NCBI GenBank assembly: GCA_019634925.1
Contig: JAHCAL010000001.1
Span: forward strand, 744,001 to 808,000
DNA: 64,000 nucleotides
Source of the DNA: Pseudomonadales bacterium
GTDB taxonomy: Bacteria; Pseudomonadota; Gammaproteobacteria; Pseudomonadales; Azotimanducaceae
Direction: 5' to 3'
A program made the translations under genes and the position numbers. The notes beneath the pieces are model-generated. The model ran no database searches, was not told the origin of the DNA, and saw nothing but the letters and a program-made list of their open reading frames with translations. This document shows, piece by piece, positions 9,210-17,682 of this stretch (the first letter of the stretch is position 1; every line of letters begins with the position of its first letter).

Positions 9210-9635
9210 ATGACCGACCAACGATCTTTGCAGGGCTTCCGGCAGGTGATCCCGGTCCTGGCGCTCGCGGCGCTGCTCGCGTCGTCGCCTGGAACACGCG
9301 CACGGGCCGCTCCGGACGGACCCGCAGGCGCGCCCCCGGGCGCATCGGCCGCGCAGTGCTGCAGTTGTCGCGTACCTCGAGCGGTAGCGATCACGAACGA
9401 TCAGGCGCTTCCGTGCACGTTCGACGTGCCCGAGGGCTGGCGTACGGAGATCGAAGCGGGCGGCCCGATGGGTGGTCTGCGCTTCCACATCGGGTTCGGC
9501 GGCGCACGTTATTCCGCCGCCGCCAGCTTCACGTGCCCCGCGGACGAGGGATGGCGGGAACTCGAGCGCCTGTTCATCGGTACGTTCCGGACCAACGAGG
9601 ACAGCGAGTTCGGCGAAAACACGGCCGCGCGCTGA
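9210..9635 (+). CDS. Secreted hypothetical protein, 141 aa
   Basis: No family recognised. A hydrophobic segment at residues 13-26 (VIPVLALAALLASS) followed by a small-residue stretch looks like a signal peptide, so export is likely. A CCSC motif after the leader and a single later Cys (FTCPADEG) could form disulfides. It follows the DUF3445 gene by 21 bases with the ribosome site GAGGGG, so it probably belongs to the same transcript. A strong hairpin (9638-9664) begins 3 bases past its stop and ends the transcript. Confidence 0.6.
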   Translation: MTDQRSLQGFRQVIPVLALAALLASSPGTRARAAPDGPAGAPPGASAAQCCSCRVPRAVAITNDQALPCTFDVPEGWRTEIEAGGPMGGLRFHIGFGGARYSAAASFTCPADEGWRELERLFIGTFRTNEDSEFGENTAAR

Positions 9636-9637
9636 AC

Positions 9638-9664
9638 GCCCCGGCGTCGGCTCGACGCCGGGGC
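9638..9664. terminator. Hairpin between convergent genes
   Basis: A perfect 12-base stem (GCCCCGGCGTCG pairing with CGACGCCGGGGC) with a 3-base loop sits between the stops at 9635 (+) and 9699 (-). There is no T run on either side, so this is a hairpin terminator by position and strength rather than a textbook intrinsic one. Confidence 0.55.
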
Positions 9665-9698
9665 GCGGACCATTCACGCCGCGACGTCGAGCCCATGA

Positions 9699-10100
9699 CT
9701 ACGGGCGCGCCCGGTGCCGGGTGCCGTTGCCTGCCGTGATGAAGACTCCCGTCGCGCTGCCCTCGACGTCGGCCGTATGCCAGACGCCGGGTTCGTTGAT
9801 CGCGAACTCCCCCGCGCCGAGCACGACGCTCGCCGTTCGGCCGTCTGGCCATTCCTGGTGCAGGGTCATGCGCCCGGCGACGCAGATCACGACCTCGTGT
9901 CCTTCGGGATGCATCTCCCATGAGGTCCAGGGCGCATCGAAGGTAAACGCGCTCACCAGCCGGCCTTCGCCGCCGTCGGCGGCATGCCGCTCGCCGTAGG
10001 CCGCGTACCACGCGGGATCACCGGTAAATGCGGGCTCGGCCACGATCTGCGCGCCGAGCCCGAGGTGGAGCGGATGGGTGAACAGGTTTCCGGTGAGCAT
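9699..10100 (-). CDS. Cupin domain protein
   Basis: A 133-residue single-domain cupin. The first metal motif is visible as SWEMHPEGHEVVICVAGRMTL (HxxGHE), and the second as INEPGVWHTADV. It contains no enzyme-specific signature. The ATG at 10100 follows the good ribosome site AGGAGAACACCG. It is the last gene of a leftward run with a DUF1801-like gene and a short-chain dehydrogenase upstream. A role in small-molecule binding or detoxification is plausible but unproven. Confidence 0.8.
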   Translation of the reverse strand: MLTGNLFTHPLHLGLGAQIVAEPAFTGDPAWYAAYGERHAADGGEGRLVSAFTFDAPWTSWEMHPEGHEVVICVAGRMTLHQEWPDGRTASVVLGAGEFAINEPGVWHTADVEGSATGVFITAGNGTRHRARP

Positions 10101-10125
10101 CGGTGTTCTCCTGTCAGGTGGGGTG

Positions 10126-10533
10126 TCAGGCGGGGTCGGAGCGCCGCGCGCGCATGTCGCGATAGGCCGCCGCGATCAGCGCGCGCAGTGCGTTCGTGTC
10201 CGTGTCATCCCCGGGGCGGATCTTCACGTGCCGCATGAACCGGCCGGTGCCGACCAGCAGGCCCGCGGGATCCCGCAGGCTGGTGCCGAGGAAGAAGCCG
10301 ACGTTCAGATGCGCGCTGAACACGTTCACATAGGCGAACGCCAGGTCGCCGACACAGGCCGTGGCGTGGCCGTCGTGCATGACCTCGGTCACGTCCGGCC
10401 CGGCGCGGCGCAGCTCGTCGAACCAGCGGCGTGCCAATGCGCCGAGTTCACCGGGCCGTTCGGCGAGCCAGTGCTCGACGTCCGGATGCCGGGTCCGCGC
10501 GTCTTCGAGGGGGAACAGCCGTGTGTCTGCCAT
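10126..10533 (-). CDS. DUF1801-like (YdhG) domain protein
   Basis: A 135-residue cytoplasmic protein. The stretch RRAGPDVTEVMHDGHATACVGDLAFAYVNVFSAHLNVGFFLG followed by LVGTGRFMRHVKI resembles the DUF1801 (YdhG-type, iron-chaperone-fold) family, in which a small alpha-beta domain recognises a polar surface. The family has no settled function. It is separated from the cupin gene by 25 bases and from the dehydrogenase by 33 bases on the same strand, so it is likely co-transcribed. The start has only a weak ribosome site. Confidence 0.6.
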   Translation of the reverse strand: MADTRLFPLEDARTRHPDVEHWLAERPGELGALARRWFDELRRAGPDVTEVMHDGHATACVGDLAFAYVNVFSAHLNVGFFLGTSLRDPAGLLVGTGRFMRHVKIRPGDDTDTNALRALIAAAYRDMRARRSDPA

Positions 10534-10566
10534 CCGTTTCGATGCGCCTGTTTGCGCCCGCCTGTT

Positions 10567-11382
10567 TCAACGGGCGGTCATCGCCCCGTCGATCACCAGT
10601 TCGCTGCCGTTCACGTAGCGCGACTCGTCGGAGGCGAGGAAGAGTATCCCCGCGGCGATGTCCGCCGGCAGCCCTGCATATCCCACCGGCACGCCCGCGG
10701 CGGCGAGCGCGTTGGGATCGATCGCGTTGGCGCCCTCGGGTATCGCGAGCGTCTGCGAGCGCATCGCGCCGGTCGCCTCCTGTGGAATCTTCTGCCAGAT
10801 CGCCGTGTCGATGATGCCCGGGTGCACCGAGTTCACCCGCACGTTCATGTTCGCGGCCGCGCATTCGAGCGCGACCGCCTTGGTGAACAGGCGTACGGCC
10901 CCCTTGGTCGCGCAGTAACCGGCGAGACCGGGCGCACCGCGCAGTCCCGCGACCGAGGAGATGTTGATGACCGAACCACCGCCGGACGCGGCGATCAGCG
11001 GGATCGCGTGCTTGACGCCGAAGAACACGCCGTCGACGTTGATGGCCTGCTGGCGCGACCAGTCGGCGTGGCTCATCTCGAAGATCGAGCCGCCGATGCC
11101 GATGCCCGCGTTGTTGACCAGGATGTGCAACGCACCCTGTTCGGCACGGATCGCAGCGACGATTTCGTGCCAGCGCGCTTCGCTGGTCACGTCGTGCGCG
11201 TGGCTGACCGCGGTGCCACCGCCGCGGCGCACGAGGTCGACCGTCTCGGCCAGTCCGGCCGCATCGATGTCGGTGACCACGACGGTCGCGCCTTCGGCGG
11301 CTAGGGTGATGGCGGCGCCACGGCCGATGCCGCTGCTGGCCCCCGTGATGAGCGCAATGCGGCCCTGTACCCGTCCGGTCAT
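10567..11382 (-). CDS. Short-chain dehydrogenase/reductase
   Basis: NAD(P)-dependent SDR oxidoreductase of 271 residues. The cofactor motif TGASSGIG is near residue 13, NNAG in HILVNNAGIG near 90, catalytic Ser in INISSVAG and the YxxxK pair in YCATKGAVRLF. The acidic residue in VVVTDIDAAG favours NAD over NADP. It is longer than a minimal SDR because of an inserted loop after HPGIIDTAIW. The ATG at 11382 overlaps the DUF502 stop as ATGA, so the two genes are translationally coupled. Substrate unknown. Confidence 0.9.
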   Translation of the reverse strand: MTGRVQGRIALITGASSGIGRGAAITLAAEGATVVVTDIDAAGLAETVDLVRRGGGTAVSHAHDVTSEARWHEIVAAIRAEQGALHILVNNAGIGIGGSIFEMSHADWSRQQAINVDGVFFGVKHAIPLIAASGGGSVINISSVAGLRGAPGLAGYCATKGAVRLFTKAVALECAAANMNVRVNSVHPGIIDTAIWQKIPQEATGAMRSQTLAIPEGANAIDPNALAAAGVPVGYAGLPADIAAGILFLASDESRYVNGSELVIDGAMTAR

Positions 11383-12122
11383 CCTGTTTCTCCCTTCTGG
11401 TGGATATCGATCATCGGGTGTTCCGCAGGGTGCGCCGGCTGATTGCGGGCCGCGCGCTCGGCGAGCGTACGGAAGTGGATCCGGTCGGGCGACGTCGCGC
11501 CACCCGTCATGACGAAACTCATGGCCTCGTCCATCGTCCAGTCGGTCGGTACCGTGTCGCGCACGGGCACGATCTCGATGTACCCGGAGGTCGGGTTCGG
11601 CGACGTGGGTACGTAGACCGCGGCGAGGTCCTCGCCGGTGTCCGCGTCCTGGATCACGCGCGTCACGAAGCCCACGGCTTTCATCTCGGACGTGGGGAAG
11701 CTGATCAGTACCACGCGCTGCACGCCGGCGGGCTTTTCCTTGATCGCGGCGAGGAAGCGCTTGGTGCCTCCATAGATGGCCGCGACGAGCGGCACGTTGA
11801 GCACCAGTCGCTCCATCAGGTGGATGATGCGCTGGCCGATCACGTTGCTCGCGAACCAGCCGATGGCGCACAGCACGACGATGGTCAGGATCGCGGCGAG
11901 TGCCGACTGGAAGGCAGGTTGCAGAAGGAACTCGGCTGCGTTGGGCAGTTCGACCTTCACATTGCGCGCGAGCGTGTTGACCCAGGGCGTGCCGATCCGG
12001 GAAAGCTGGGTGAAGATGAAGTTGAACACCAGCCACGTGACCCAGAGCGGCGCGACGGTGAGGATGCCGAGGATCAGGTAGCGCGGCGTGCGCTTGACGC
12101 GTTTCTCGGTTTCCGGGGTCAT
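11379..12122 (-). CDS. DUF502 family membrane protein
   Basis: A 247-residue protein with two transmembrane segments (YLILGILTVAPLWVTWLVF near residue 15, and LAAILTIVVLCAIGWFASNVI near residue 70), then a cytoplasmic domain containing VPLVAAIYGGTKRF and VVLISFPTSEMKAVGFVT. This is the conserved DUF502 pattern found across bacteria and plants (plant homologues are LCV-like). Its biochemical role is unknown. The 216-base region upstream of 12122 is divergent with the M32 carboxypeptidase gene and is the probable promoter region. Confidence 0.85.
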   Translation of the reverse strand: MTPETEKRVKRTPRYLILGILTVAPLWVTWLVFNFIFTQLSRIGTPWVNTLARNVKVELPNAAEFLLQPAFQSALAAILTIVVLCAIGWFASNVIGQRIIHLMERLVLNVPLVAAIYGGTKRFLAAIKEKPAGVQRVVLISFPTSEMKAVGFVTRVIQDADTGEDLAAVYVPTSPNPTSGYIEIVPVRDTVPTDWTMDEAMSFVMTGGATSPDRIHFRTLAERAARNQPAHPAEHPMIDIHQKGETG

Positions 12123-12338
12123 TGCCTGCCTGTGCCCGCTTTCGAGTGGCCGCGGAGGTGTGCGGTGCGGGTGAGTGTAGCAGCGCCGCCGGCGGTAAAT
12201 CTGCCTTGCCGGAGGGGAGGGCCCGCGGGGTGCAGAGCCAGGTCTGGGCGGCGCGCGGGCTTCTGCCGGGCCGTTCGAACGCCTACCATCGCCGGACAGC
12301 ACCGTCCGGCACGCGGTGCCGGTACAGGAGCCAGATCC

Positions 12339-13835
12339 ATGAACATCGCCTCGAATTCCGCCTACGTGGCGCTCACCGCGACCTACCAGCGTCTGCACCG
12401 TTTCGAACACCTGGGCTCGATCGCCGGCTGGGACCAGGCCGCGAACATGCCGCCGGGCGGCAATCCGGCACGCGCGGCGGCGCTCGCCGAACTCGCCGGC
12501 CTCCTGCACCGCATGCGTACCGATCCGGAACTCGCCCGGCAGATCGAGGCCGCCGAAGGCGAGCCACTCGACGATCTCGAGCGCGCCAACCTGCGCGAGA
12601 TCCGCCGCGACTGGCGTGCAGCCAACGCGCTGCCGGAGGATCTCGTGCAGCGGCGCACGCTCGCCAGGTCCCGCTGCGAGCACGCGTGGCGCACGCAGCG
12701 CCCGGCCAACGACTGGGTGGGTTTCCTCGGTAACTTCCGCGAGGTGCTCGACCTTTCCCGGGAAACTGCCGAGCGCCTGTCCGACGCCACCGGCCTCGCG
12801 CCGTACGACGCGCTGGTGGACCAGTACGAACCGGGCATGACCGGGGCCGAACTCGACCGGATCTTCGGCGACCTGCGCGGGTGGCTGCCGGGGCTCATCC
12901 GTACCGCGCGTGAGCGGCAGGCCACGGAACCGGTCGTTCAGCCGGTCGGACCGTTTCCGGTCGCCGCCCAGCGCGCGCTCTGCGAACGGGTGATGCGCGC
13001 GCTCGGGTTCGACTTCGAACGTGGCCGGCTCGACGTCAGCACACACCCGTTCTGCGGCGGCGTGCCGGAAGACGTCCGCATCACCACCCGGTTCGACGCG
13101 GCGGATTTCCTGAAGAGCCTCATGGGCACCATCCACGAGACCGGCCACGCGCGCTACGAACAGAACCTGCCGCGCGACCTGCTCGGCCAGCCGGTCGCCG
13201 CCGCACGGTCGATGGCGATCCACGAGAGCCAGAGCCTCGCCTTCGAGATGCAGCTCGGCCGGCATCCCGGCTTCGCGGCCTGGCTCGCCCCGTTCCTCGC
13301 GGAGGCATTCGGTGCGCAGCCGGCGTTCGAGCCGGCGAACCTGCATCGCCTGATGACCCGCGTAGAGCCCGGCTACATCCGGGTCGACGCCGACGAGGCG
13401 ACGTATCCCGCGCACGTCATGCTGCGCTACGAGATCGAACGCGCGCTGATCGGGCGGGAACTCGAAGCCGAGGACATTCCCGCCGCCTGGGATCAACGCA
13501 TGGCGACCCTGCTCGACATCGACACGCGCGGCAATTTCCGCGACGGCCCGCTGCAGGACGTGCACTGGCCGGAAGGCCTGTTCGGTTATTTCCCGTGCTA
13601 CTCGCTCGGCGCGATGTATGCGGCGCAGTGGTTCGCCGCGATCCGGCGCGCGACGCCCGATCTCGACGCGCGCATCGCAGCCGGGGACTTCGCGCCGGTG
13701 TTCGACTGGCTCGGCGCCAACGTGTGGCGGCAGGGCAGTCGCTGGACCACGGCGGAACTCGCCCGGCGCGCCTCCGGCGGGCCGCTCGACCCGGCGCACT
13801 TCCGTGCGCATCTCGAAACGCGCTACCTCCATTGA
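12339..13835 (+). CDS. M32 family metallocarboxypeptidase
   Basis: Zinc carboxypeptidase (Taq/Bacillus type) of 498 residues, the normal family length. The zinc motif is HETGH at 266-270, followed by the M32-specific HESQS segment that supplies the third ligand, then an RYEIERALI helix and the closing GLFGYFPCYSLGAMYAAQ. It removes C-terminal residues from peptides in the cytoplasm. The ATG at 12339 has the ribosome site ACAGGAG. It lies directly upstream of a peptide-type ABC importer operon, which fits use of imported peptides. Confidence 0.93.
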   Translation: MNIASNSAYVALTATYQRLHRFEHLGSIAGWDQAANMPPGGNPARAAALAELAGLLHRMRTDPELARQIEAAEGEPLDDLERANLREIRRDWRAANALPEDLVQRRTLARSRCEHAWRTQRPANDWVGFLGNFREVLDLSRETAERLSDATGLAPYDALVDQYEPGMTGAELDRIFGDLRGWLPGLIRTARERQATEPVVQPVGPFPVAAQRALCERVMRALGFDFERGRLDVSTHPFCGGVPEDVRITTRFDAADFLKSLMGTIHETGHARYEQNLPRDLLGQPVAAARSMAIHESQSLAFEMQLGRHPGFAAWLAPFLAEAFGAQPAFEPANLHRLMTRVEPGYIRVDADEATYPAHVMLRYEIERALIGRELEAEDIPAAWDQRMATLLDIDTRGNFRDGPLQDVHWPEGLFGYFPCYSLGAMYAAQWFAAIRRATPDLDARIAAGDFAPVFDWLGANVWRQGSRWTTAELARRASGGPLDPAHFRAHLETRYLH

Positions 13836-13975
13836 GCGGCGTCGAACGGGGCCCGGCCACGAAAGCCCGCGCGCAGCGGTTATCACGCCCCGCCAAAACC
13901 CCTATGATCGCGCCAGGGCGGCGGCGGGCATGACGCGGTCCGTGCACCGGATCCAGGAGCGGGCAGTACAGAACG

Positions 13976-16570
13976 ATGCATGAATCAGGGTCACGCGCTG
14001 CCGGCAGGCGAGGCCGGTCACGATGGCTCGTGGCCCTCGCGATCGTCGTCGTGGCGGTGGTCGCCTGGCGCTGGAGCGGCGACACGCCGGCCCCCGACGT
14101 GGCAGCCGCGCCGGCGGCGATGGCAGGTGTCGACATCGGCGACCGCCGTGGCGCGCTGGTCGACCAGGTGGTATTCGCGCAGGAATCCGACCTCGGCAAG
14201 GTCGCGGAGCTGATCGAGAGCGGCACCCACCAGCTGTTCGCCCAGGGTGTCAGCAACGCGACCGTGTTCCGGCGCATCCGGGATTCGCTCGGCATCCGTT
14301 ACAGCAACGCATTCGGATCCTCGGCCGAGCTGACCCTGAACCCGGCCGGCCCGCGCTTCAACGACGGTCGCATCAACCCGTTCCACGTGCCGGCCATGCG
14401 CGAGGCGCTCAACTGGCTGGTGGATCGCCGCTACGTGGCGGAGGAACTTTATGGCGGGCTGGCGGTGCCGCGCACGCTCGCCATCAACACGGTGTTTCCC
14501 GACTACGCGCGGCTCGCCGAAGTGGCGCGCACGCTGGAGCTGCGTTACCAGCACGACCCCGAACGGGCCCGCGCGGCGATCGAGCGCGAGATGACCGCGC
14601 TGGGTGCTGCACGCGTCAACGGCACCTGGGTGCACGAAGGTGCGCCGGTCAGGATCAGCATCCTGATCAGGACCGACGACCAGCGCCGCCGCATCGGTGA
14701 CTACGTCGGCAACCTGCTGGAAGGCCTCGGCTTCGAAGTCGAGCGGCTGTACCGCGCCGCCGACGAAGCCTCGCGCATCTGGATCGCGGGGGATCCGGCG
14801 GCTGGGCGCTGGCACATCTACACCGGTGGCTGGGTGTCGACGCTGATCCAGCGCGATCTCTCGGACAACTTCGCCTACTACTACACGCCGCTCGGCCGGC
14901 CGGAACCGCTCTGGCAGGTCTACCGGCCGGACCCGGAACTGCAGACGCTGGCCGAGCGGCTGCAGCGCGCCGACTATACGACCTGGGACGAACGCCAGGC
15001 GATGATGAGCCGCGCGCTCGAGCTTTCGATGACCGACTCCGTGCGGATCTGGCTGGTGGACGTCGTCAACGCGCAGCCGCACGCTGCCAACGTGGATCTC
15101 ACTTCCGACCTCGCCGGCGGCTTCGGCGGCTCGGCGCTGTGGGCCTATACGCTGCGCTACACCGACCGGGTGGGCGGCAACGTGGTGGTCGCGCTGCCGA
15201 CGCTGATCGCGGAGCCGTGGAACCCGGTGGCCGGCAGCAACTGGATCTTCGACCGGATGATCATGCGCGGGCTCACCGACGCCGTGGTGCTGCCGGACCC
15301 GTACACGGGACTCTTCTGGCCGCAGCGCATCGCGGCCGCCGAGGTCGCCGTGCAGGACGACCTGCCGGTGATCCAGACGCTCGACTGGCTGACGCTGGTG
15401 CGCGAGCGGGAGATCGTGGTGCCGGCCGACACCTGGATCGCCTGGGATGGCGCCGCAAGCCGCTGGATCAGCGTGGGCGAGCGGCATCCTGACGGTCTGA
15501 CCGCGCGCACCCGGGTGACGGTGCGGTACGAGGACGACTTCCTGGAACACCGCTGGCACGACGGCACGCAGGTCTCGCTCGCCGACCTCGTCGTGCCCAT
15601 GATCCTGGCGTTCGACCGCGCGGATCCCGAGAGCCGCCTGTACGACCCGGCCTTTCAGCTGGTGTTCGACGTGTTCATGCAGCACTTCAAGGGGATGCGG
15701 ATCGTTTCCGAGGCTCCGCTGGTCGTGGAACTCTACAGCGACCAGGTCTATCCGGACGCGGAAGCGATCCTCGCCGCACGCGCGCCCGCGGTCGCGCCGT
15801 GGCATACGCTCGCGCTCGGCATGCTGGCGGAACGGCAGGGCGAACTCGCGTTCTCCTCGAACAAGGCCGACCGCAACGAGGTGGACTGGATGAGCTACAT
15901 CGCGGGGCCGAGCCTTGCCATTCTCGCGCGCCACCTGAGCGAGGCGCGCGCGAGCGGGTTCGTGCCGTATGCGGAGGTCGCGGAACGTTATCTGCGCGAG
16001 GGCGAGGCGGCGGCGCGTTATGCGGCGCTCGGCGACTGGTATTCAGAGCGGCGCCACTTCTGGGTCGACAACGGCCCGTTCTACCTGCATTCGGTACACC
16101 CGGTGGAACGCAGCGTCGTGTTGCGCCGGTTCACGGACTTCCCCGACCGGGCCGACAAGTGGCTGCGCTTCGACCGGCCGCGCATCCCCGCGCTCGAGCT
16201 CGACGGGCCGATGATCGTGCGCTCCGACGAAGCGCCCGAGTTCGAACTCTGCATCACCTTCGACGACGCGCCGTATCCGGAGGCCGACATCGAACGCGCC
16301 GCGTACCTGCTGTTCGACGGCCGCGGCCGGCTGCGCCTGGAAGGCGAAGCCGAATCGGTGGGCGACGGCTGCTGGCGTATAGTGCTCGCGGCGGAGCAGA
16401 TCGCCGCACTCGGCACCGGCGCCAATTCGCTGGAAGTCGCGGTCACCTCCGTGCGGGTATCGTTGCCGGCTTTTGCCACCCACGCGTTCGCGACCGTCGC
16501 TGCGCAAGCCGGGCAGGTAACGCAACCCGCGCAGGCAGCACAGGCCGCGACGACAGGACCCACACCATGA
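13976..16570 (+). CDS. ABC transporter substrate-binding protein, family 5, extended
   Basis: Periplasmic, membrane-anchored solute receptor for the downstream importer. An N-terminal hydrophobic anchor (WLVALAIVVVAVVAW) is followed by a domain with FNDGRINPFHVPAMREALNWLVDRRYVAEELYGG, the characteristic SBP_bac_5 region, and later WHDGTQVSLADLVV, a second region of the same fold that normally comes first. At 864 residues it is much longer than the usual 500-600, and the two conserved regions appear in swapped order. Its last four bases overlap the permease start (ATGA). Ligand probably peptides, by context. Confidence 0.75.
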   Translation: MHESGSRAAGRRGRSRWLVALAIVVVAVVAWRWSGDTPAPDVAAAPAAMAGVDIGDRRGALVDQVVFAQESDLGKVAELIESGTHQLFAQGVSNATVFRRIRDSLGIRYSNAFGSSAELTLNPAGPRFNDGRINPFHVPAMREALNWLVDRRYVAEELYGGLAVPRTLAINTVFPDYARLAEVARTLELRYQHDPERARAAIEREMTALGAARVNGTWVHEGAPVRISILIRTDDQRRRIGDYVGNLLEGLGFEVERLYRAADEASRIWIAGDPAAGRWHIYTGGWVSTLIQRDLSDNFAYYYTPLGRPEPLWQVYRPDPELQTLAERLQRADYTTWDERQAMMSRALELSMTDSVRIWLVDVVNAQPHAANVDLTSDLAGGFGGSALWAYTLRYTDRVGGNVVVALPTLIAEPWNPVAGSNWIFDRMIMRGLTDAVVLPDPYTGLFWPQRIAAAEVAVQDDLPVIQTLDWLTLVREREIVVPADTWIAWDGAASRWISVGERHPDGLTARTRVTVRYEDDFLEHRWHDGTQVSLADLVVPMILAFDRADPESRLYDPAFQLVFDVFMQHFKGMRIVSEAPLVVELYSDQVYPDAEAILAARAPAVAPWHTLALGMLAERQGELAFSSNKADRNEVDWMSYIAGPSLAILARHLSEARASGFVPYAEVAERYLREGEAAARYAALGDWYSERRHFWVDNGPFYLHSVHPVERSVVLRRFTDFPDRADKWLRFDRPRIPALELDGPMIVRSDEAPEFELCITFDDAPYPEADIERAAYLLFDGRGRLRLEGEAESVGDGCWRIVLAAEQIAALGTGANSLEVAVTSVRVSLPAFATHAFATVAAQAGQVTQPAQAAQAATTGPTP

Positions 16571-17682
16571 GCGAAGGCGCCGCACTGCCCTCCGGTCGTT
16601 CGGGGCGCCTGCGCGACCTGCGCCGCATCGTCCTGTTCACGCTGCTGCGGCTCGGCGGGCTGCTGCTGACGGTGACCATCGGCGTCTACCTGACCATCCT
16701 GATCGCCAACATGGGTGGCCAGGTCGACGAACTCAGGATCGTGCAGATCCGCAGCACAATTGCCGACGCGGTGCGTGCGAATCCCGCGTTCGCGGCCATG
16801 CCGCTCGACGAGCGCCAGGCGCTGGTGGAAGGGCAGGTGCAACAGGAGATCGTACGCCTGCGGCTCGACCAGCCGTTCATCCAGCGCAGTTTCGACTACC
16901 TGTGGCAGGCGATGCGGCTCGATCTCGGGCGGGCCGAGCAGATGCACAGCGACAGCGGCTCGCGTGAAGTGTCGGCAATCATCGTCGAGCGGCTCCCGGC
17001 GACGCTGCTCCTGTTCGGTACCGCCAACTTCCTGGTGTTCTTCACCTCGATCTTCGTCGCCCTGTACCTGTCGCGCCGCTACGGCAGCCTGCTCGATCGC
17101 ATCGTGATCGCGCTGGCGCCGAGTTCGGCCGCGCCGGGCTGGTTCTACGGCATCTTCCTGATCCTGATCTTCGCGTTCATCTATCCATGGCTGCCGCCGG
17201 GCGGGATGGTGCAGGCGCCGCCGCCCGAGGACCGGCTCACCTATGCGTTGAGCGTCCTGCAGCACATGGTGCTGCCGGTCGGCGCGATGTTCCTGTCGTC
17301 GATCTTCATCTCGATCTATTCGTGGCGCACGTTCTTCCTCATTCACGCGAGCGAGGACTACGTGGAAATGGCGCGCGCCAAGGGTCTGCCGTCGTCGCAG
17401 ATCGAACTGCGCTACGTGCTGCGCCCGACGTTGCCGCCGATCGTCACCAGCTTCGCGCTGATGCTGATCGGGCTCTGGGGTGGGGCGATCATCCTCGAGC
17501 AGGTGTTCAACTGGCCGGGGCTCGGCAGCCTCGCTTTCCGCGCGATCGGCTTCCGCGACACCCCGGTGATCATCGCCTCGGTGGTGATCTTCGCCTACCT
17601 GCTCGCGATCACCGTGTTCCTGCTCGACGTCATCTACGCGCTGCTCGACCCGCGCGTGAAACTGGGCGGAGGTGGCCGATGA
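16567..17682 (+). CDS. ABC transporter permease, DppB-like
   Basis: Inner-membrane permease of a peptide/nickel-type importer, 371 residues. A first membrane segment (LLTVTIGVYLTILIANMG) is followed by a roughly 100-residue periplasmic region and five further segments. The EAA-type coupling motif is EMARAKGLPSSQIELRYVLRP, which contacts the ATPases. It starts within the stop of the receptor gene and its own stop overlaps the next permease start by 4 bases, so the operon is tightly coupled. Confidence 0.9.
   Translation: MSEGAALPSGRSGRLRDLRRIVLFTLLRLGGLLLTVTIGVYLTILIANMGGQVDELRIVQIRSTIADAVRANPAFAAMPLDERQALVEGQVQQEIVRLRLDQPFIQRSFDYLWQAMRLDLGRAEQMHSDSGSREVSAIIVERLPATLLLFGTANFLVFFTSIFVALYLSRRYGSLLDRIVIALAPSSAAPGWFYGIFLILIFAFIYPWLPPGGMVQAPPPEDRLTYALSVLQHMVLPVGAMFLSSIFISIYSWRTFFLIHASEDYVEMARAKGLPSSQIELRYVLRPTLPPIVTSFALMLIGLWGGAIILEQVFNWPGLGSLAFRAIGFRDTPVIIASVVIFAYLLAITVFLLDVIYALLDPRVKLGGGGR

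Noticed and set aside
11379..13886. Long 835-codon open frame on the minus strand
   Set aside because: Only the part from 12122 to 11379 (DUF502) is credible; the rest is the antisense shadow of the M32 carboxypeptidase, a common effect of high GC.
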